Numbered from the stretch's first letter, positions 1 through 8,109 are shown. The stretch: DNA of 20,175 nucleotides from Chloroflexota bacterium (GCA_016200765.1 JACQEC010000277.1:1-20175), one strand, 5' to 3'. The notes: generated by a model from the sequence alone, not told the origin. Numbers and translations are program-made.

Positions 1-1037
1 TAAAGTATCGTGTGGGAGCGCAGAGGTTGCCCCAACATCGCAAAAATATCGGCGTCGCTCCGCCGCCGCAAGGCCTGCGCTTTGGCGCGCTTCTCGTAGA
101 CCTTTGACAGGTTGTCCACGACTTCTTCGGCGGCAACGATGACAGCCAACCCCGATCGGTTCACACTGTCTGTGTACGTGGTCGCCCTGCGGTCGCGAAT
201 ATAATACGACTGCGGGTTCCAGCCGCCGGCGCGCATGAACCGGGCCGCGCGCTTGAACATCAGCAGCAAGGCAGTCGGCAGTGTTTTGTCGAGGCTTTCC
301 TCGCCATAATTCTTCAGCAGGGTAATCAGCGCGTTGCGTTCAAATAGCACCCACTTGCGAAAATCGCTAAAGGCATTCATCGTCGCGTGCAGGCGGTGAT
401 ATACCATTGCCGTCGGCACAAACATGACGCGAAAACCCATCAGCCACAAACGCCAGCCCAGGTCTAGGTCCTCAAAGTAAATGAAATAATCCTCGTCGAA
501 CCCGCCGCTGTCCAGAAATATGTCGCGCTGGATCAGCATCGCGCCACCACACGCGAACAGCAAGGGCCGCTGCTCATGGTAGGTGTCTTGATCGCCAATA
601 TTTCGCTGAAAGGCGAAGGCGTGGAAGTTCATTGCCGACGAAACGAAGTCTACGCGCTGGCCGTCCCAATCGAGGATTTTGGCCGCCGTGCACACCACGT
701 CGGGCTGCGCAAGGCACGGCTTCACGAGTTCCCGCAGGAATTGGCTGTCCACCCGCGTGTCATTGTTCAAGAAGACAACGTATCGCCCCCGCGCTTCCTG
801 GGCGCCGCGGTTGTTGCCGGCCGCGAAGCCGATATTCTCTTGGTTTTGGATCAACCGCACGGTGGGGAACTGTTCGCGCACAAAATCCGCGGAGCCATCG
901 GCGGAGGCGTTATCTACGACCAGTATTTCGTGCTGTTCGGCGGGATAATCCAGCGCCAACAGCGACGTGAGGCACGCTTGCAGGTGATGTTTGCCATTGT
1001 AATTCAATACAACAACGCTGATCGTGGGCCAGTCCAT
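1..1037 (-). CDS. Family 2 glycosyltransferase (3' end cut off by window edge)
   Basis: Likely transfers a sugar from a nucleotide-sugar donor onto a growing surface glycan at the cytoplasmic face. I translated the minus strand from the ATG at 1037; 345 codons are open to the window edge, so the C-terminus is missing. The GT-A fold is plain: an N-terminal strand VVVLNYNG (residues 8-15), VVDNASADGS (40-49), the donor/metal motif NND at 91-93, CGGAMLIQRD (163-172), and the acceptor-side acidic motif FEDLDLGWRL (188-197) that supplies the general base in inverting GT2 enzymes. The layout matches rhamnosyltransferase-like (WbbL-type) members. No membrane segment is seen in the part present. It begins 6 nt after the stop of the coiled-coil gene, so it belongs to the same transcript. 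The sugar specificity cannot be read from sequence. Confidence 0.93.
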   Translation of the reverse strand, partial: MDWPTISVVVLNYNGKHHLQACLTSLLALDYPAEQHEILVVDNASADGSADFVREQFPTVRLIQNQENIGFAAGNNRGAQEARGRYVVFLNNDTRVDSQFLRELVKPCLAQPDVVCTAAKILDWDGQRVDFVSSAMNFHAFAFQRNIGDQDTYHEQRPLLFACGGAMLIQRDIFLDSGGFDEDYFIYFEDLDLGWRLWLMGFRVMFVPTAMVYHRLHATMNAFSDFRKWVLFERNALITLLKNYGEESLDKTLPTALLLMFKRAARFMRAGGWNPQSYYIRDRRATTYTDSVNRSGLAVIVAAEEVVDNLSKVYEKRAKAQALRRRSDADIFAMLGQPLRSHTIL

Positions 1038-1043
1038 TTAGTC

Positions 1044-1460
1044 CTATTCAATGTCCTCTGATGGCTTATAGCCCAGCGCGTAGCACTCAAACGCGCCATT
1101 AAGCGACTGTAGTGAGCCCGCCAGCGAGCGCACGTCGCCGCGCAACAACTGGGACTCGCGTTCCAGCGCCGCCGCCTGCGCTCGCCGCCGCTCCGCCTCG
1201 CGCTGAAGCGCGTCGCGGAGTATCACCAACGAATTGAACAAAGACGTGCCGGTCGCCACGATGGAGTCTGCCAGTTGCTGATCACCCCGCATCATGGTCG
1301 CAGCCCACTGCTGATGCTCTTGCACCAGAGCCGCCGCTAACTGGTCGTCGCCGCTGGTCACCATCTCCGCAAGCTGCGAGTCTGCCTGCCTCACGAGTTC
1401 CGTTAGCCGCCCAAACAACTCATCCTCCTGTTGATCGCGTGTTGACAGCGCGCTGTTCAA
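1044..1460 (-). CDS. Small coiled-coil protein, function unknown
   Basis: A 138-residue soluble protein with no signal peptide or membrane helix and no family I recognise. It is rich in Gln, Ala, Leu, Glu and Arg, with heptad-like spacing and almost no helix breakers from about residue 9 to 118 (for example LQREAERRRAQAAALERES around 84-102), so a long helical coiled coil is expected. The start is a TTG whose bases overlap the methyltransferase stop (TTGA), a typical coupled junction; the first internal ATG lies about 33 codons in and would cut the helix. It sits between a methyltransferase and a glycosyltransferase behind a Wzt-like ATPase. Coiled coils next to methyltransferases act as chain-length rulers in WbdD-type O-antigen terminators; that role here is inference. 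Confidence 0.8.
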   Translation of the reverse strand: MNSALSTRDQQEDELFGRLTELVRQADSQLAEMVTSGDDQLAAALVQEHQQWAATMMRGDQQLADSIVATGTSLFNSLVILRDALQREAERRRAQAAALERESQLLRGDVRSLAGSLQSLNGAFECYALGYKPSEDIE

Positions 1461-2269
1461 TTGTTCGACCGTATCTCACGGCGATAGGCCACCTGACCAC
1501 GAGGCGGCGCACCGATTGCCGACAGGTGCGCGACTTGCGCGACGCGCCCACTCCTCAGCGCCGTCAGCCAGCGTCCCATATCCGCCGAGTTATCAACGGG
1601 AGCCGCGGCGGGCGGCGGCAAGAATCCCGTCGGACTCTCCTGCGCGTCCAGTCCGAGATTGACATCCGCGAGATTGTCGCGAATCTGCCGGGCTTCCGCC
1701 AACAGCGGCGAGGCCGTTTCAGGGTTTTCACCATGACTGACGCGGGTAAATCCTTCATGCTCCAAAAAGAAGCATAATAGCCTCGGATGATAAAAACTGA
1801 CATGCCCGAAGTGCAAATAGAACATCTCCAGATGCGAAAACAGCGAGCGAGCGTTCGGCGTGGCCAGCACAATCACGCCGCCCGGCTTCAAGACACGCCA
1901 TGATTGCCGCACAAGCTCCAGCGCATTGGGAAACGGCAGGTGTTCGACCAGATGCGCGCTGAAGATGCCATCCACGCTGTTGGCGCGCAGGTCGCGCAGG
2001 TAATCGAACAGGTCGCGCTTGACCACTGGAAGCCCGCGCGACCATGCGGCCTCGCACGCCTTGTCGTCGGAGTCCACGCCCACCACATCCACGCCGCGCT
2101 CGGCCAATAAAGCCACAAAGTCGGCATCGCCACAGCCGAGGTCTATGACCTTCCGGCGCGTCTCGAAATAGGGTAGATAGTATCCCTGTATCCGTCGCTG
2201 GTTCTCGGGCAGCACGCCGATATAGCGCAGAAAGTCAAAGTCAAGGCCCGGCTGTGCATCAACGCCCAT
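1457..2269 (-). CDS. Class I SAM-dependent methyltransferase
   Basis: A 270-residue Rossmann-fold methyltransferase. Motif I is VIDLGCGDADF (residues 41-51), the acidic ribose-binding strand is VVGVDSD (62-68), and the later motifs are HLVEHLPF (106-113), WRVLKPGGVIVLATPN (124-139) and the HVSFYHPRLL stretch (156-165), all typical of the Methyltransf_11/23 type found in polysaccharide clusters. The C-terminal roughly 80 residues fall outside the fold and include a Pro/Ala-rich linker (GFLPPPAAAPVD, 215-226). The ATG at 2269 lies inside the end of the ABC ATPase gene (11-nt overlap), and its stop overlaps the TTG of the coiled-coil gene, so translation is probably coupled on both sides. The likely substrate is a sugar or lipid-linked glycan (inference). 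The acceptor atom is unknown. Confidence 0.9.
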   Translation of the reverse strand: MGVDAQPGLDFDFLRYIGVLPENQRRIQGYYLPYFETRRKVIDLGCGDADFVALLAERGVDVVGVDSDDKACEAAWSRGLPVVKRDLFDYLRDLRANSVDGIFSAHLVEHLPFPNALELVRQSWRVLKPGGVIVLATPNARSLFSHLEMFYLHFGHVSFYHPRLLCFFLEHEGFTRVSHGENPETASPLLAEARQIRDNLADVNLGLDAQESPTGFLPPPAAAPVDNSADMGRWLTALRSGRVAQVAHLSAIGAPPRGQVAYRREIRSNN

Positions 2270-3512
2270 GATGAGTTTCCCATCGCGACGGCATGTACAG
2301 CAGGCCGTAGCGCTCTTTTACGCCGCCGGGCACGACGGCGAACTGGTAGCGCATGTGCTGGTGATCGTAAGCGTGAATATGCAGGCTATCGTAGGCGACA
2401 GCCGAAAAAAAGTAGTTGCCGCCGAGCAGGGGCAGTGCTGGAACGATGTAGTCTAAACAGCCTTCGCCGGCCTCGACGGCCTCGACATGCTGGTCCGAGA
2501 AATCGGTGTTGGGGCCGTTGATATGCACGCCATCCGAACGGTGGATCGCGCAGCCAAAGGCCGGTCCCTCAACGCGCTGCGATGCCCGATAAAACATCCG
2601 GGCCACGAACGGCTGGCCGGTGGCAAACTCGTTGGTTTCCCGCCCCTTGCCGTTCAGGAATTTTACGCCGGTGATCTCGATCTCTCCCGACCCCCACCGG
2701 TCCGCCGCGCCTACCCCCTCATGGCCGCTGGTCTCCCGTTCTTTGCGCAGCACCTCTCGCAGGTACTGTTCGATGACGAGGTTGACAGTCCCATCCGCCC
2801 GCACACGTCCGCCCATCATCCAGATAGCCCGCTTGCATAGGTCTTGTACGAGGTCAAGGTTATGTGAGATGAGCACGATGGTCGCGCCTGATTTCGCAAC
2901 CTCGTGAATGCGCATCAGACACTTAGCCTGAAACGCCTGATCGCCTACCGCTAGAGATTCATCAATCAACAGGATATCCGGGCGCACGTGCACGCCGACG
3001 GAAAAGCCGAGCCTCATGAACATGCCCGACGAGTAATATTTCACCGGCGCGTCAATGAAACGCTCTAGCTCCGCGAAGGCTACTATCTCATCAAAGACGA
3101 CGTCCATCTCGTGACGGCTCATACCATGCAGGGAGCCGTTCAAATAGACGTTGTCACGCCCCGACAAATCCGGGTGGAAGCCCGCGCCGAGCTCAAGCAG
3201 CGCCGCCACGCGCCCATGCGCGCTGACACGCCCTCGTGTCGGTTCTAGGATTCGGACGATCAATTTGAGAATCGTGCTTTTGCCGCTGCCATTAGGCCCG
3301 ATGATGCCAACAACCTCGCCCGGTGCAATGGTAAACGAGACATCCTCCAGTCCCCAGAACGCCTCCTTCCATTCCCCACGGGGGCGTAAAAGGTTCATCC
3401 ACAAACGGCTGCGCGGCGGCTTCAATTCGTGGGGTAAGACGTAGCGCTTCGACACTTGCTCAAACTGAATAGCGAAAGGGGTTTGGCAGTTCTGTTTCAA
3501 AGGTCTCTGCAT
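2259..3512 (-). CDS. Wzt-like ABC transporter ATP-binding protein (polysaccharide export)
   Basis: ATPase subunit of an ABC exporter for O-antigen or teichoic-acid-type polymers. Numbered from the ATG at 3512 (417 residues): Walker A GPNGSGKST (72-80), signature region YYSSGMFMRLGFS (159-171, the form typical of Wzt/TagH), Walker B DILLIDE (179-185) and switch His217. After the NBD, residues about 275-400 form an extra beta-rich domain like the Wzt C-terminal domain that recognises the modified end of the polymer. The frame stays open to ATGs at 3542 and 3608. I chose 3512 because the family's first strand (FAIQFEQVSKRY, 13-24) follows at once and the longer forms run into the divergent gene's leader. 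No convincing Shine-Dalgarno distinguishes the starts. The membrane partner (Wzm/TagG) is absent from the window. Confidence 0.93.
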   Translation of the reverse strand: MQRPLKQNCQTPFAIQFEQVSKRYVLPHELKPPRSRLWMNLLRPRGEWKEAFWGLEDVSFTIAPGEVVGIIGPNGSGKSTILKLIVRILEPTRGRVSAHGRVAALLELGAGFHPDLSGRDNVYLNGSLHGMSRHEMDVVFDEIVAFAELERFIDAPVKYYSSGMFMRLGFSVGVHVRPDILLIDESLAVGDQAFQAKCLMRIHEVAKSGATIVLISHNLDLVQDLCKRAIWMMGGRVRADGTVNLVIEQYLREVLRKERETSGHEGVGAADRWGSGEIEITGVKFLNGKGRETNEFATGQPFVARMFYRASQRVEGPAFGCAIHRSDGVHINGPNTDFSDQHVEAVEAGEGCLDYIVPALPLLGGNYFFSAVAYDSLHIHAYDHQHMRYQFAVVPGGVKERYGLLYMPSRWETHHGR

Positions 3513-3520
3513 CCAGGTGA

Positions 3521-3550
3521 TTGGGTCAGGCTGTCCCGCCATGCTATAAT
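3521..3550 (+). promoter_or_regulatory. Candidate promoter for the plus-strand membrane gene
   Basis: A consensus TATAAT at 3545-3550 is preceded after 18 bp by a weak -35, TTGGGT (3521-3526, three of six matches). It lies 68 nt before the ATG of the plus-strand gene. The opposite strand reads TATTAT over nearly the same bases, so the element could also serve the divergent ABC operon, but no minus-strand -35 is evident. Confidence 0.45.
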
Positions 3551-3617
3551 AGCCCGAGTTGAGATTCCGATCTTCGGTAACCACTATATTACACGCTGCT
3601 CCACCCATAACGGTTGC

Positions 3618-4964
3618 ATGACAGTCCGCCGCGCACTATCGCTCATTCTGGCATCCTATATTGCGCTTAACCTCTCTTATGGCCTAGCCACGCCGTTGTG
3701 GGAAGCCCCCGACGAACCATCGCACTATCTTTACGCCGAGTATTTGGCGTCCCACGCCTCACTGCCTACTCCTCAACCTCCACTCCAAGGGCACTTCTAT
3801 CAGTCCGGCTATGCCACGTCGCTCTACGAATGGTATCAGCCGCCGCTCTACTACACGTTGGTCGCCGCGCCTCTTGCGCTTTTCAACGCCCTTTATCAGC
3901 GCTTGATGCCGGTGGTCTTTCCCTCGGTCAACCCGCGTTTCCCGCACGAGAGCATTGCATTGTTCGTTCACGAGCCACAAGGCTTGGTGGAAAGGCTTCT
4001 TATGCCGCCGGGGCCTCGGCTGGCGCGCCTTCTCTCAACTGCGCTGGGCATCCTGACCCTACTGGTCACATTCAAGCTAGCAGCCACAATCAGCGCAGGC
4101 GACAACCTTGTGGCACTGGCCGCGACAGGCTTCGTGGCCTTTATCCCACAGTTTACGGCCATCACCGCTTACATCACCAGCGATAACCTCGCCGACTTGA
4201 TCGCCGGCCTGTGCCTGCTCGTGTTATTCTCAGTGGTCACCCGGCCGGCGTCACGAGATAATCGGCTTGTCACCGCCGCAGGTTTACTGGTCTTCCTTGG
4301 GTTCCTGACCAAGCTAACCCTGCTATTCCTCTTCCCTTTTGGCTGTTTGTGCTTCATTGTCCGCGCCGCAAGTCATCGGTCCGCTCAACAGCTCTTTGGC
4401 GACTTAGCCCGTTTCTCGATCACAGCCATCGGGCCATCGCTGCTGTGGCTCGCCTGGACTCCTACAGCACAAACCCAGTTGACATACGCGATAGCCTCAC
4501 TCACGCCGCGGCCAGAGTACGTCTCCCTGCAATACGTGCTCAACCTTTGGCCTCTGTCACACGCCTCATTTTGGGGACGCTTCGGCTGGATGAATGTAGC
4601 CACGCCCGACTGGGTGTCGTACCTACTGGATATCATGGCGCTGGCCGGTGTGTTGGGTGTGGTACGCCTATGGTATCGCTGTCCAAGAGCCTCTGTGCAC
4701 TTGCGCGCTCAGATTCCACTGCTCGGCGTTGTCTGCCTGCTCGTCCTGGCGGGCTTCATCCGTTTCAATCTGGCCGCCTATCAACCCCAAGGCAGACTTC
4801 TCTATGCGGCCCTTCCCGCCTTCGCCATTTTAATTTCACTAGGGCTGCTCCATCTGTCAGACCGGCGCCGCGTTCTAGCCGCCATCGCCATGATCGCCTT
4901 GCCCCTGATTCTTAACATCGTAAGCCTTGTTGGGTCGTTAATGCCTGCCTATAGTTCGGGCTGA
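3618..4964 (+). CDS. DUF2142-type multi-spanning membrane protein (GT-C-like)
   Basis: A 448-residue integral membrane protein with about ten or more hydrophobic segments. The family mark is the first periplasmic loop: WEAPDEPSHYLYAEYL (residues 28-43) with the D32/E33 pair and H36, then YQPPLYYTLVAAPL (73-86). This arrangement is shared by DUF2142 proteins and related GT-C glycosyltransferases, which use polyprenyl-phosphate sugars; the acidic pair in the first loop is the expected catalytic site. I start at the ATG at 3618, directly before the first helix; the frame is open back to 3456, but that extension is not membrane-like and overlaps the divergent gene. The TGA is 10 nt from the convergent stop of the tandem hydrolase-like gene. 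It is the only plus-strand gene in the window. Its sugar and acceptor are unknown. Confidence 0.85.
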   Translation: MTVRRALSLILASYIALNLSYGLATPLWEAPDEPSHYLYAEYLASHASLPTPQPPLQGHFYQSGYATSLYEWYQPPLYYTLVAAPLALFNALYQRLMPVVFPSVNPRFPHESIALFVHEPQGLVERLLMPPGPRLARLLSTALGILTLLVTFKLAATISAGDNLVALAATGFVAFIPQFTAITAYITSDNLADLIAGLCLLVLFSVVTRPASRDNRLVTAAGLLVFLGFLTKLTLLFLFPFGCLCFIVRAASHRSAQQLFGDLARFSITAIGPSLLWLAWTPTAQTQLTYAIASLTPRPEYVSLQYVLNLWPLSHASFWGRFGWMNVATPDWVSYLLDIMALAGVLGVVRLWYRCPRASVHLRAQIPLLGVVCLLVLAGFIRFNLAAYQPQGRLLYAALPAFAILISLGLLHLSDRRRVLAAIAMIALPLILNIVSLVGSLMPAYSSG

Positions 4965-4974
4965 TGACTATGCC

Positions 4975-7900
4975 TTAGCGGCTGACGGCTGGCAAGTACG
5001 TCGCGTAAGGCGTAATCAGCGCGAAATCCGCGCTATTGTCACTGCGATTTTCATCCGGCGTTTGTTGGTCAGGGTCAATCTCCGCCCGGAAGTGATGCAT
5101 TCCCGCTGGCAAGTTTGCGACCTGAAAGTTGGCCGTCGCTATCTCGCCACAACCCGGCACGCCGCTTACGGTCGTTTGCCCCACAATCGCATTGGTGTCG
5201 GTCAGGCTCAGGCGCACATTGATCGTACCCGTGTAATTCCAGTACCCACTGTTGCTCATCGTCAGCCAGACCGTGCCCGTCACCGCGCCGGATGGGTCCG
5301 GCGCGCCAAAGGCGTAGCGCGGTGTCAGCATTTTGAGGTTCAGCGCCGGGCTAAACGGCTTTGAGGTGTCGGTCACGTACGCCGCCCAGTCCAACCCTAA
5401 CTGCTCAATCGTTTTGACGGTATAACTAAATAGATTGCCATTAACGTAATCCGGAGGACTGTCCACACTAAACCAATTCCAGCGCTGGACCAACCGGTAA
5501 TCATCTGCCGGATAGCCAAGCGTCGTGGAAATAGCGGTCAGCAGATAGTCAAACGTGCCGGTCAAATACGCGCCGACGCGTGACTCCGGGAAGCGGTTGC
5601 CGTTTTCATCCGGATACCACGTCGGGAAGTTAATCCCATACTCGCTAATCAGGAGCGGCTTGTTCTGCTCGCCGATGCCCGCCATCCACTGCCGGAACGC
5701 TAGAATCTGACTTTCAAAATCCGGCAGGCTGTCATTTTCTGAGTCCTGGTACAAAACCCCGACTGTTTCGGTGAGACCAGCCGGAATATCGGCGCCGTAA
5801 TCGCCTAACCGCTCTTGCAACATGTAGGTATGAACGTTCCAGATGTCTACCGGCATACGTTCGCTATATATTGCCGTGTAGCCGTTCCAGACACGGTTGA
5901 GATATTCGAGTCGCAACGGAGTCGCCTGAATCACCCCTCCAATGGCGACGCGTGCGGAAGAATCTACAGCTTTGATCGCCTGATAGACTTGATGATAGGC
6001 TTGCGCATAGACCTCGGGCAAGATTTCATCCTGATACCCGGTGCTTCCATCGCTGTTACTCCAATCTTTTCGTTCAATCTCATTGCCGATCATCCAGATC
6101 GAGCCCGGATTCGCCATGGCCAGTGCCTGTATTGTCGCCATGTCAGGTGAAACCGTGTACGTGTAGGGAATAGCATAGGTCGCTGTGTAGGAGGCATAGA
6201 CGTTTTGATTGCCAATCGTCTTCCACTGTTTTACACGTACCGTTTGCGCGTACTCAATCCCATACGGACCGTATCGAGGGTAGGCCGAGTTGAAACTCTG
6301 GTACCACCCTAGCCGCAAGTTGTCTATCTGCGCCTGATCATAGGCAGTAATTGGGTTTTTGATTACCGATGCGCCCAACCGGCACGTCGGCAGGGTGTTG
6401 AGGGGCGGGACTACGGGTGTGAACAAAGCGAAGTCTGCCGTATTGTCAGCGACGTTCTCATCCGGAGTCAGATGATCAGGATCAACTTGGGCGCGGAAAT
6501 GATGCAGTCCGGCTGGCAGGTTGGATACCTGCATCGCAACCATTGCAGTCTCGCCGCAACCGGGGAAGCTAATTAACGTCGTTTGCCCCACAGTCGCATT
6601 GGTGTCAGTCAAGCTGAGGCGCACATTGATCGTACCCGTGTAATTCCAGTACCCGCTGTTGCTCATCGTCAGCCAGACCGTGCCCGTCACCGCGCCGGAT
6701 GGGTCCGGCGCGTCAAATGTGTAGCGCGGCGTCAGCAACTTGAGGTTCAGCGCCGGGCTAAACGGCTTTGAGGTATCCGTCACATACGCCGCCCAGTCCA
6801 ATCCTAGTTGGTCAATCGTTCCAAGGGTATAGCTGAAGAGGTTACCCCCAACGTACTGCGGCAGATAGTCCACGCTAAACCAGTTCCAGCGCTGGACCAA
6901 CCGGTAGTCGTCGGCTGGATAACCGAGCGTGGTCGAAACAGCGGTCAGCAGATAGTCAAACGTGCTGGTCATATACGCGGCGACGCGCGGTATTGTAAAA
7001 TAGTTGCCATTCTCGTCGAAATACGATGTCGGGAAGTTAATGCCATACTCGCTAAGCATAAGCGGCTTGTTTTGCTCACCAATACCCGCCATCCACTGCC
7101 GAAAGGTCACCACTTGACTTTCAAACGCAGCCAGATCATCGTTCTGCGCCTTGGAATATAACACGCCAACCGTTGCCGTCAGGCCGGCCGGGATGTCCGC
7201 CCCCCAATTGTCCGCCCCCGGACTCGAGTCATACTGTTTTTCCTGAAGCATGTAAGTGTGGACGTTCCAGATGTCCACTGGCATTCGCTCGCTGTAAATA
7301 GCTGTATAACCGTTCCAAACGCGGGATAGATACTCAAGGCGCAGCGGCGACACGAGAATCACCCCGCCAATCGCCACGCGCGCGGTTGGGTCAACCGATT
7401 TGATCGCCAGGTAAACCTCGTGATACGCCTGCGCGTAGACTTCCGGCAGTATTTCGTCCTGATGCGCAACAGTGCCATCGCTGTAGCTCCAGTCTCTCCG
7501 CTCAATCTCGCTTCCGATCATCCAGATCGAACCGGGGTTCGCCAGCGCCAACGCCTTCATCGTCCCGATATCCGGCGAGAGCGTGTACGAGTACGGAATA
7601 GCGTACGTTGCGGTATAGGAAGCATACACGAGTTGATTGCTAATCGTCTTCCACTGTTTCACGCGCACCGTCTGTGCGTATTCGATCCCATACAGACCGT
7701 ATCGAGGGAAGGCAGAGCCGAAACTCTGATACCACCCAAGACGCAGGCTGTCTATCTGCGCCTGATCATAGGCCGTGATTGGGTTTACTAACACGGATGC
7801 GCCGAAACGGCACATCGGCAACGTGTTGCTGGGGGACACCGGCTGGCTGGGGGCTATGCTGTTGGCGCTTGAACCCGGCAACAGGGCGACCCTGGTGAGC

Positions 7901-8037
7901 GAATTCTCCGACTGTGCCGAGACCGTGCCATACTGTGCGGCAGCAAATACGGCGGCCATGAACACTGCAAGCCCCAACAGTGTGGTCCCCAGCGTCGCGA
8001 CCACTCGTCGTATTCGATATGTAGGACGTTTGTGCAT
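4975..8037 (-). CDS. Secreted tandem protein: two (clan GH-A-like hydrolase + CARDB-like) units
   Basis: A 1020-residue exported protein. Residues 1-42 are a signal peptide (RIRR, hydrophobic core, VSA-QS). Two copies follow, about 71-541 and 547-1010. Each begins with a clan GH-A-like TIM-barrel region: a beta-4 end motif IWMIG[S/N]E (E177; E653) and a beta-7 end motif KPL[ML][LI]SEYGIN (E330; E799) are the expected acid/base and nucleophile, plus the DIWNVHTYMLQE strand. Each ends in a roughly 100-residue CARDB-like beta domain (SNSGYWNYTGTINVRL; TPDEN). Copy 1 has Ser176 where copy 2 has the usual Asn before the acid/base Glu. Each copy holds two Cys (76/494; 551/963), possibly disulfides. 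The C-terminus is YLPAVSR, with no membrane anchor. The substrate is unknown; the neighbouring glycosylation genes suggest surface glycan. GGAGG lies 13 nt before the ATG, rather far. Confidence 0.85.
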   Translation of the reverse strand: MHKRPTYRIRRVVATLGTTLLGLAVFMAAVFAAAQYGTVSAQSENSLTRVALLPGSSANSIAPSQPVSPSNTLPMCRFGASVLVNPITAYDQAQIDSLRLGWYQSFGSAFPRYGLYGIEYAQTVRVKQWKTISNQLVYASYTATYAIPYSYTLSPDIGTMKALALANPGSIWMIGSEIERRDWSYSDGTVAHQDEILPEVYAQAYHEVYLAIKSVDPTARVAIGGVILVSPLRLEYLSRVWNGYTAIYSERMPVDIWNVHTYMLQEKQYDSSPGADNWGADIPAGLTATVGVLYSKAQNDDLAAFESQVVTFRQWMAGIGEQNKPLMLSEYGINFPTSYFDENGNYFTIPRVAAYMTSTFDYLLTAVSTTLGYPADDYRLVQRWNWFSVDYLPQYVGGNLFSYTLGTIDQLGLDWAAYVTDTSKPFSPALNLKLLTPRYTFDAPDPSGAVTGTVWLTMSNSGYWNYTGTINVRLSLTDTNATVGQTTLISFPGCGETAMVAMQVSNLPAGLHHFRAQVDPDHLTPDENVADNTADFALFTPVVPPLNTLPTCRLGASVIKNPITAYDQAQIDNLRLGWYQSFNSAYPRYGPYGIEYAQTVRVKQWKTIGNQNVYASYTATYAIPYTYTVSPDMATIQALAMANPGSIWMIGNEIERKDWSNSDGSTGYQDEILPEVYAQAYHQVYQAIKAVDSSARVAIGGVIQATPLRLEYLNRVWNGYTAIYSERMPVDIWNVHTYMLQERLGDYGADIPAGLTETVGVLYQDSENDSLPDFESQILAFRQWMAGIGEQNKPLLISEYGINFPTWYPDENGNRFPESRVGAYLTGTFDYLLTAISTTLGYPADDYRLVQRWNWFSVDSPPDYVNGNLFSYTVKTIEQLGLDWAAYVTDTSKPFSPALNLKMLTPRYAFGAPDPSGAVTGTVWLTMSNSGYWNYTGTINVRLSLTDTNAIVGQTTVSGVPGCGEIATANFQVANLPAGMHHFRAEIDPDQQTPDENRSDNSADFALITPYATYLPAVSR
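5008..6399 (-). repeat. Internal repeat copy 2 of the tandem hydrolase-like gene
   Basis: Encodes residues 547-1010. The match to copy 1 is continuous and in frame. Copy 2 keeps the canonical Asn-Glu pair (N652, E653) and is 7 residues shorter than copy 1 around the QERLGDYGADIPAG loop. Confidence 0.93.
5212..5310 (-). repeat. Near-identical 99-nt tract shared with 6619-6717
   Basis: These 99 bases match 6619-6717 with only two mismatches (at 5248 and 5306). They encode the start of the CARDB-like domain, TGTVWLTMSNSGYWNYTG and its flanks. Even third codon positions agree, unlike the barrel part of the repeats. This points to recent gene conversion or local recombination. Confidence 0.9.
6415..7827 (-). 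repeat. Internal repeat copy 1 of the tandem hydrolase-like gene
   Basis: Encodes residues 71-541. The offset to copy 2 is 1428 nt in the barrel part and 1407 nt in the CARDB-like part, owing to the 7-residue insertion near residues 268-278. Over 7648-7786 versus 6220-6358 I count about 86% nucleotide identity by eye. Confidence 0.93.
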
Positions 8038-8109
8038 CAGATATAGATGGCCTCCATTACGGTGGGCTTAGATGTTACCATAGCTCTTCGGTCACCCCAA
8101 AACACTTAT

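Noticed and set aside
576..1061. Plus-strand open frame of 161 codons.
   Set aside because: It lies antisense to a clear GT2 glycosyltransferase with all motifs intact on the minus strand; its protein has no recognisable features.
3456..3617. N-terminal extension of the DUF2142-type gene (54 codons).
   Set aside because: It is not membrane-like, overlaps the divergent ATPase gene, and precedes the obvious first helix starting at the ATG at 3618.
5008..7827. Mobile element or assembly duplication as the cause of the large repeat.
   Set aside because: The copies diverge by synonymous and amino-acid changes and by a 7-residue indel, stay in frame, and have no terminal repeats or transposase; this is an old internal gene duplication.
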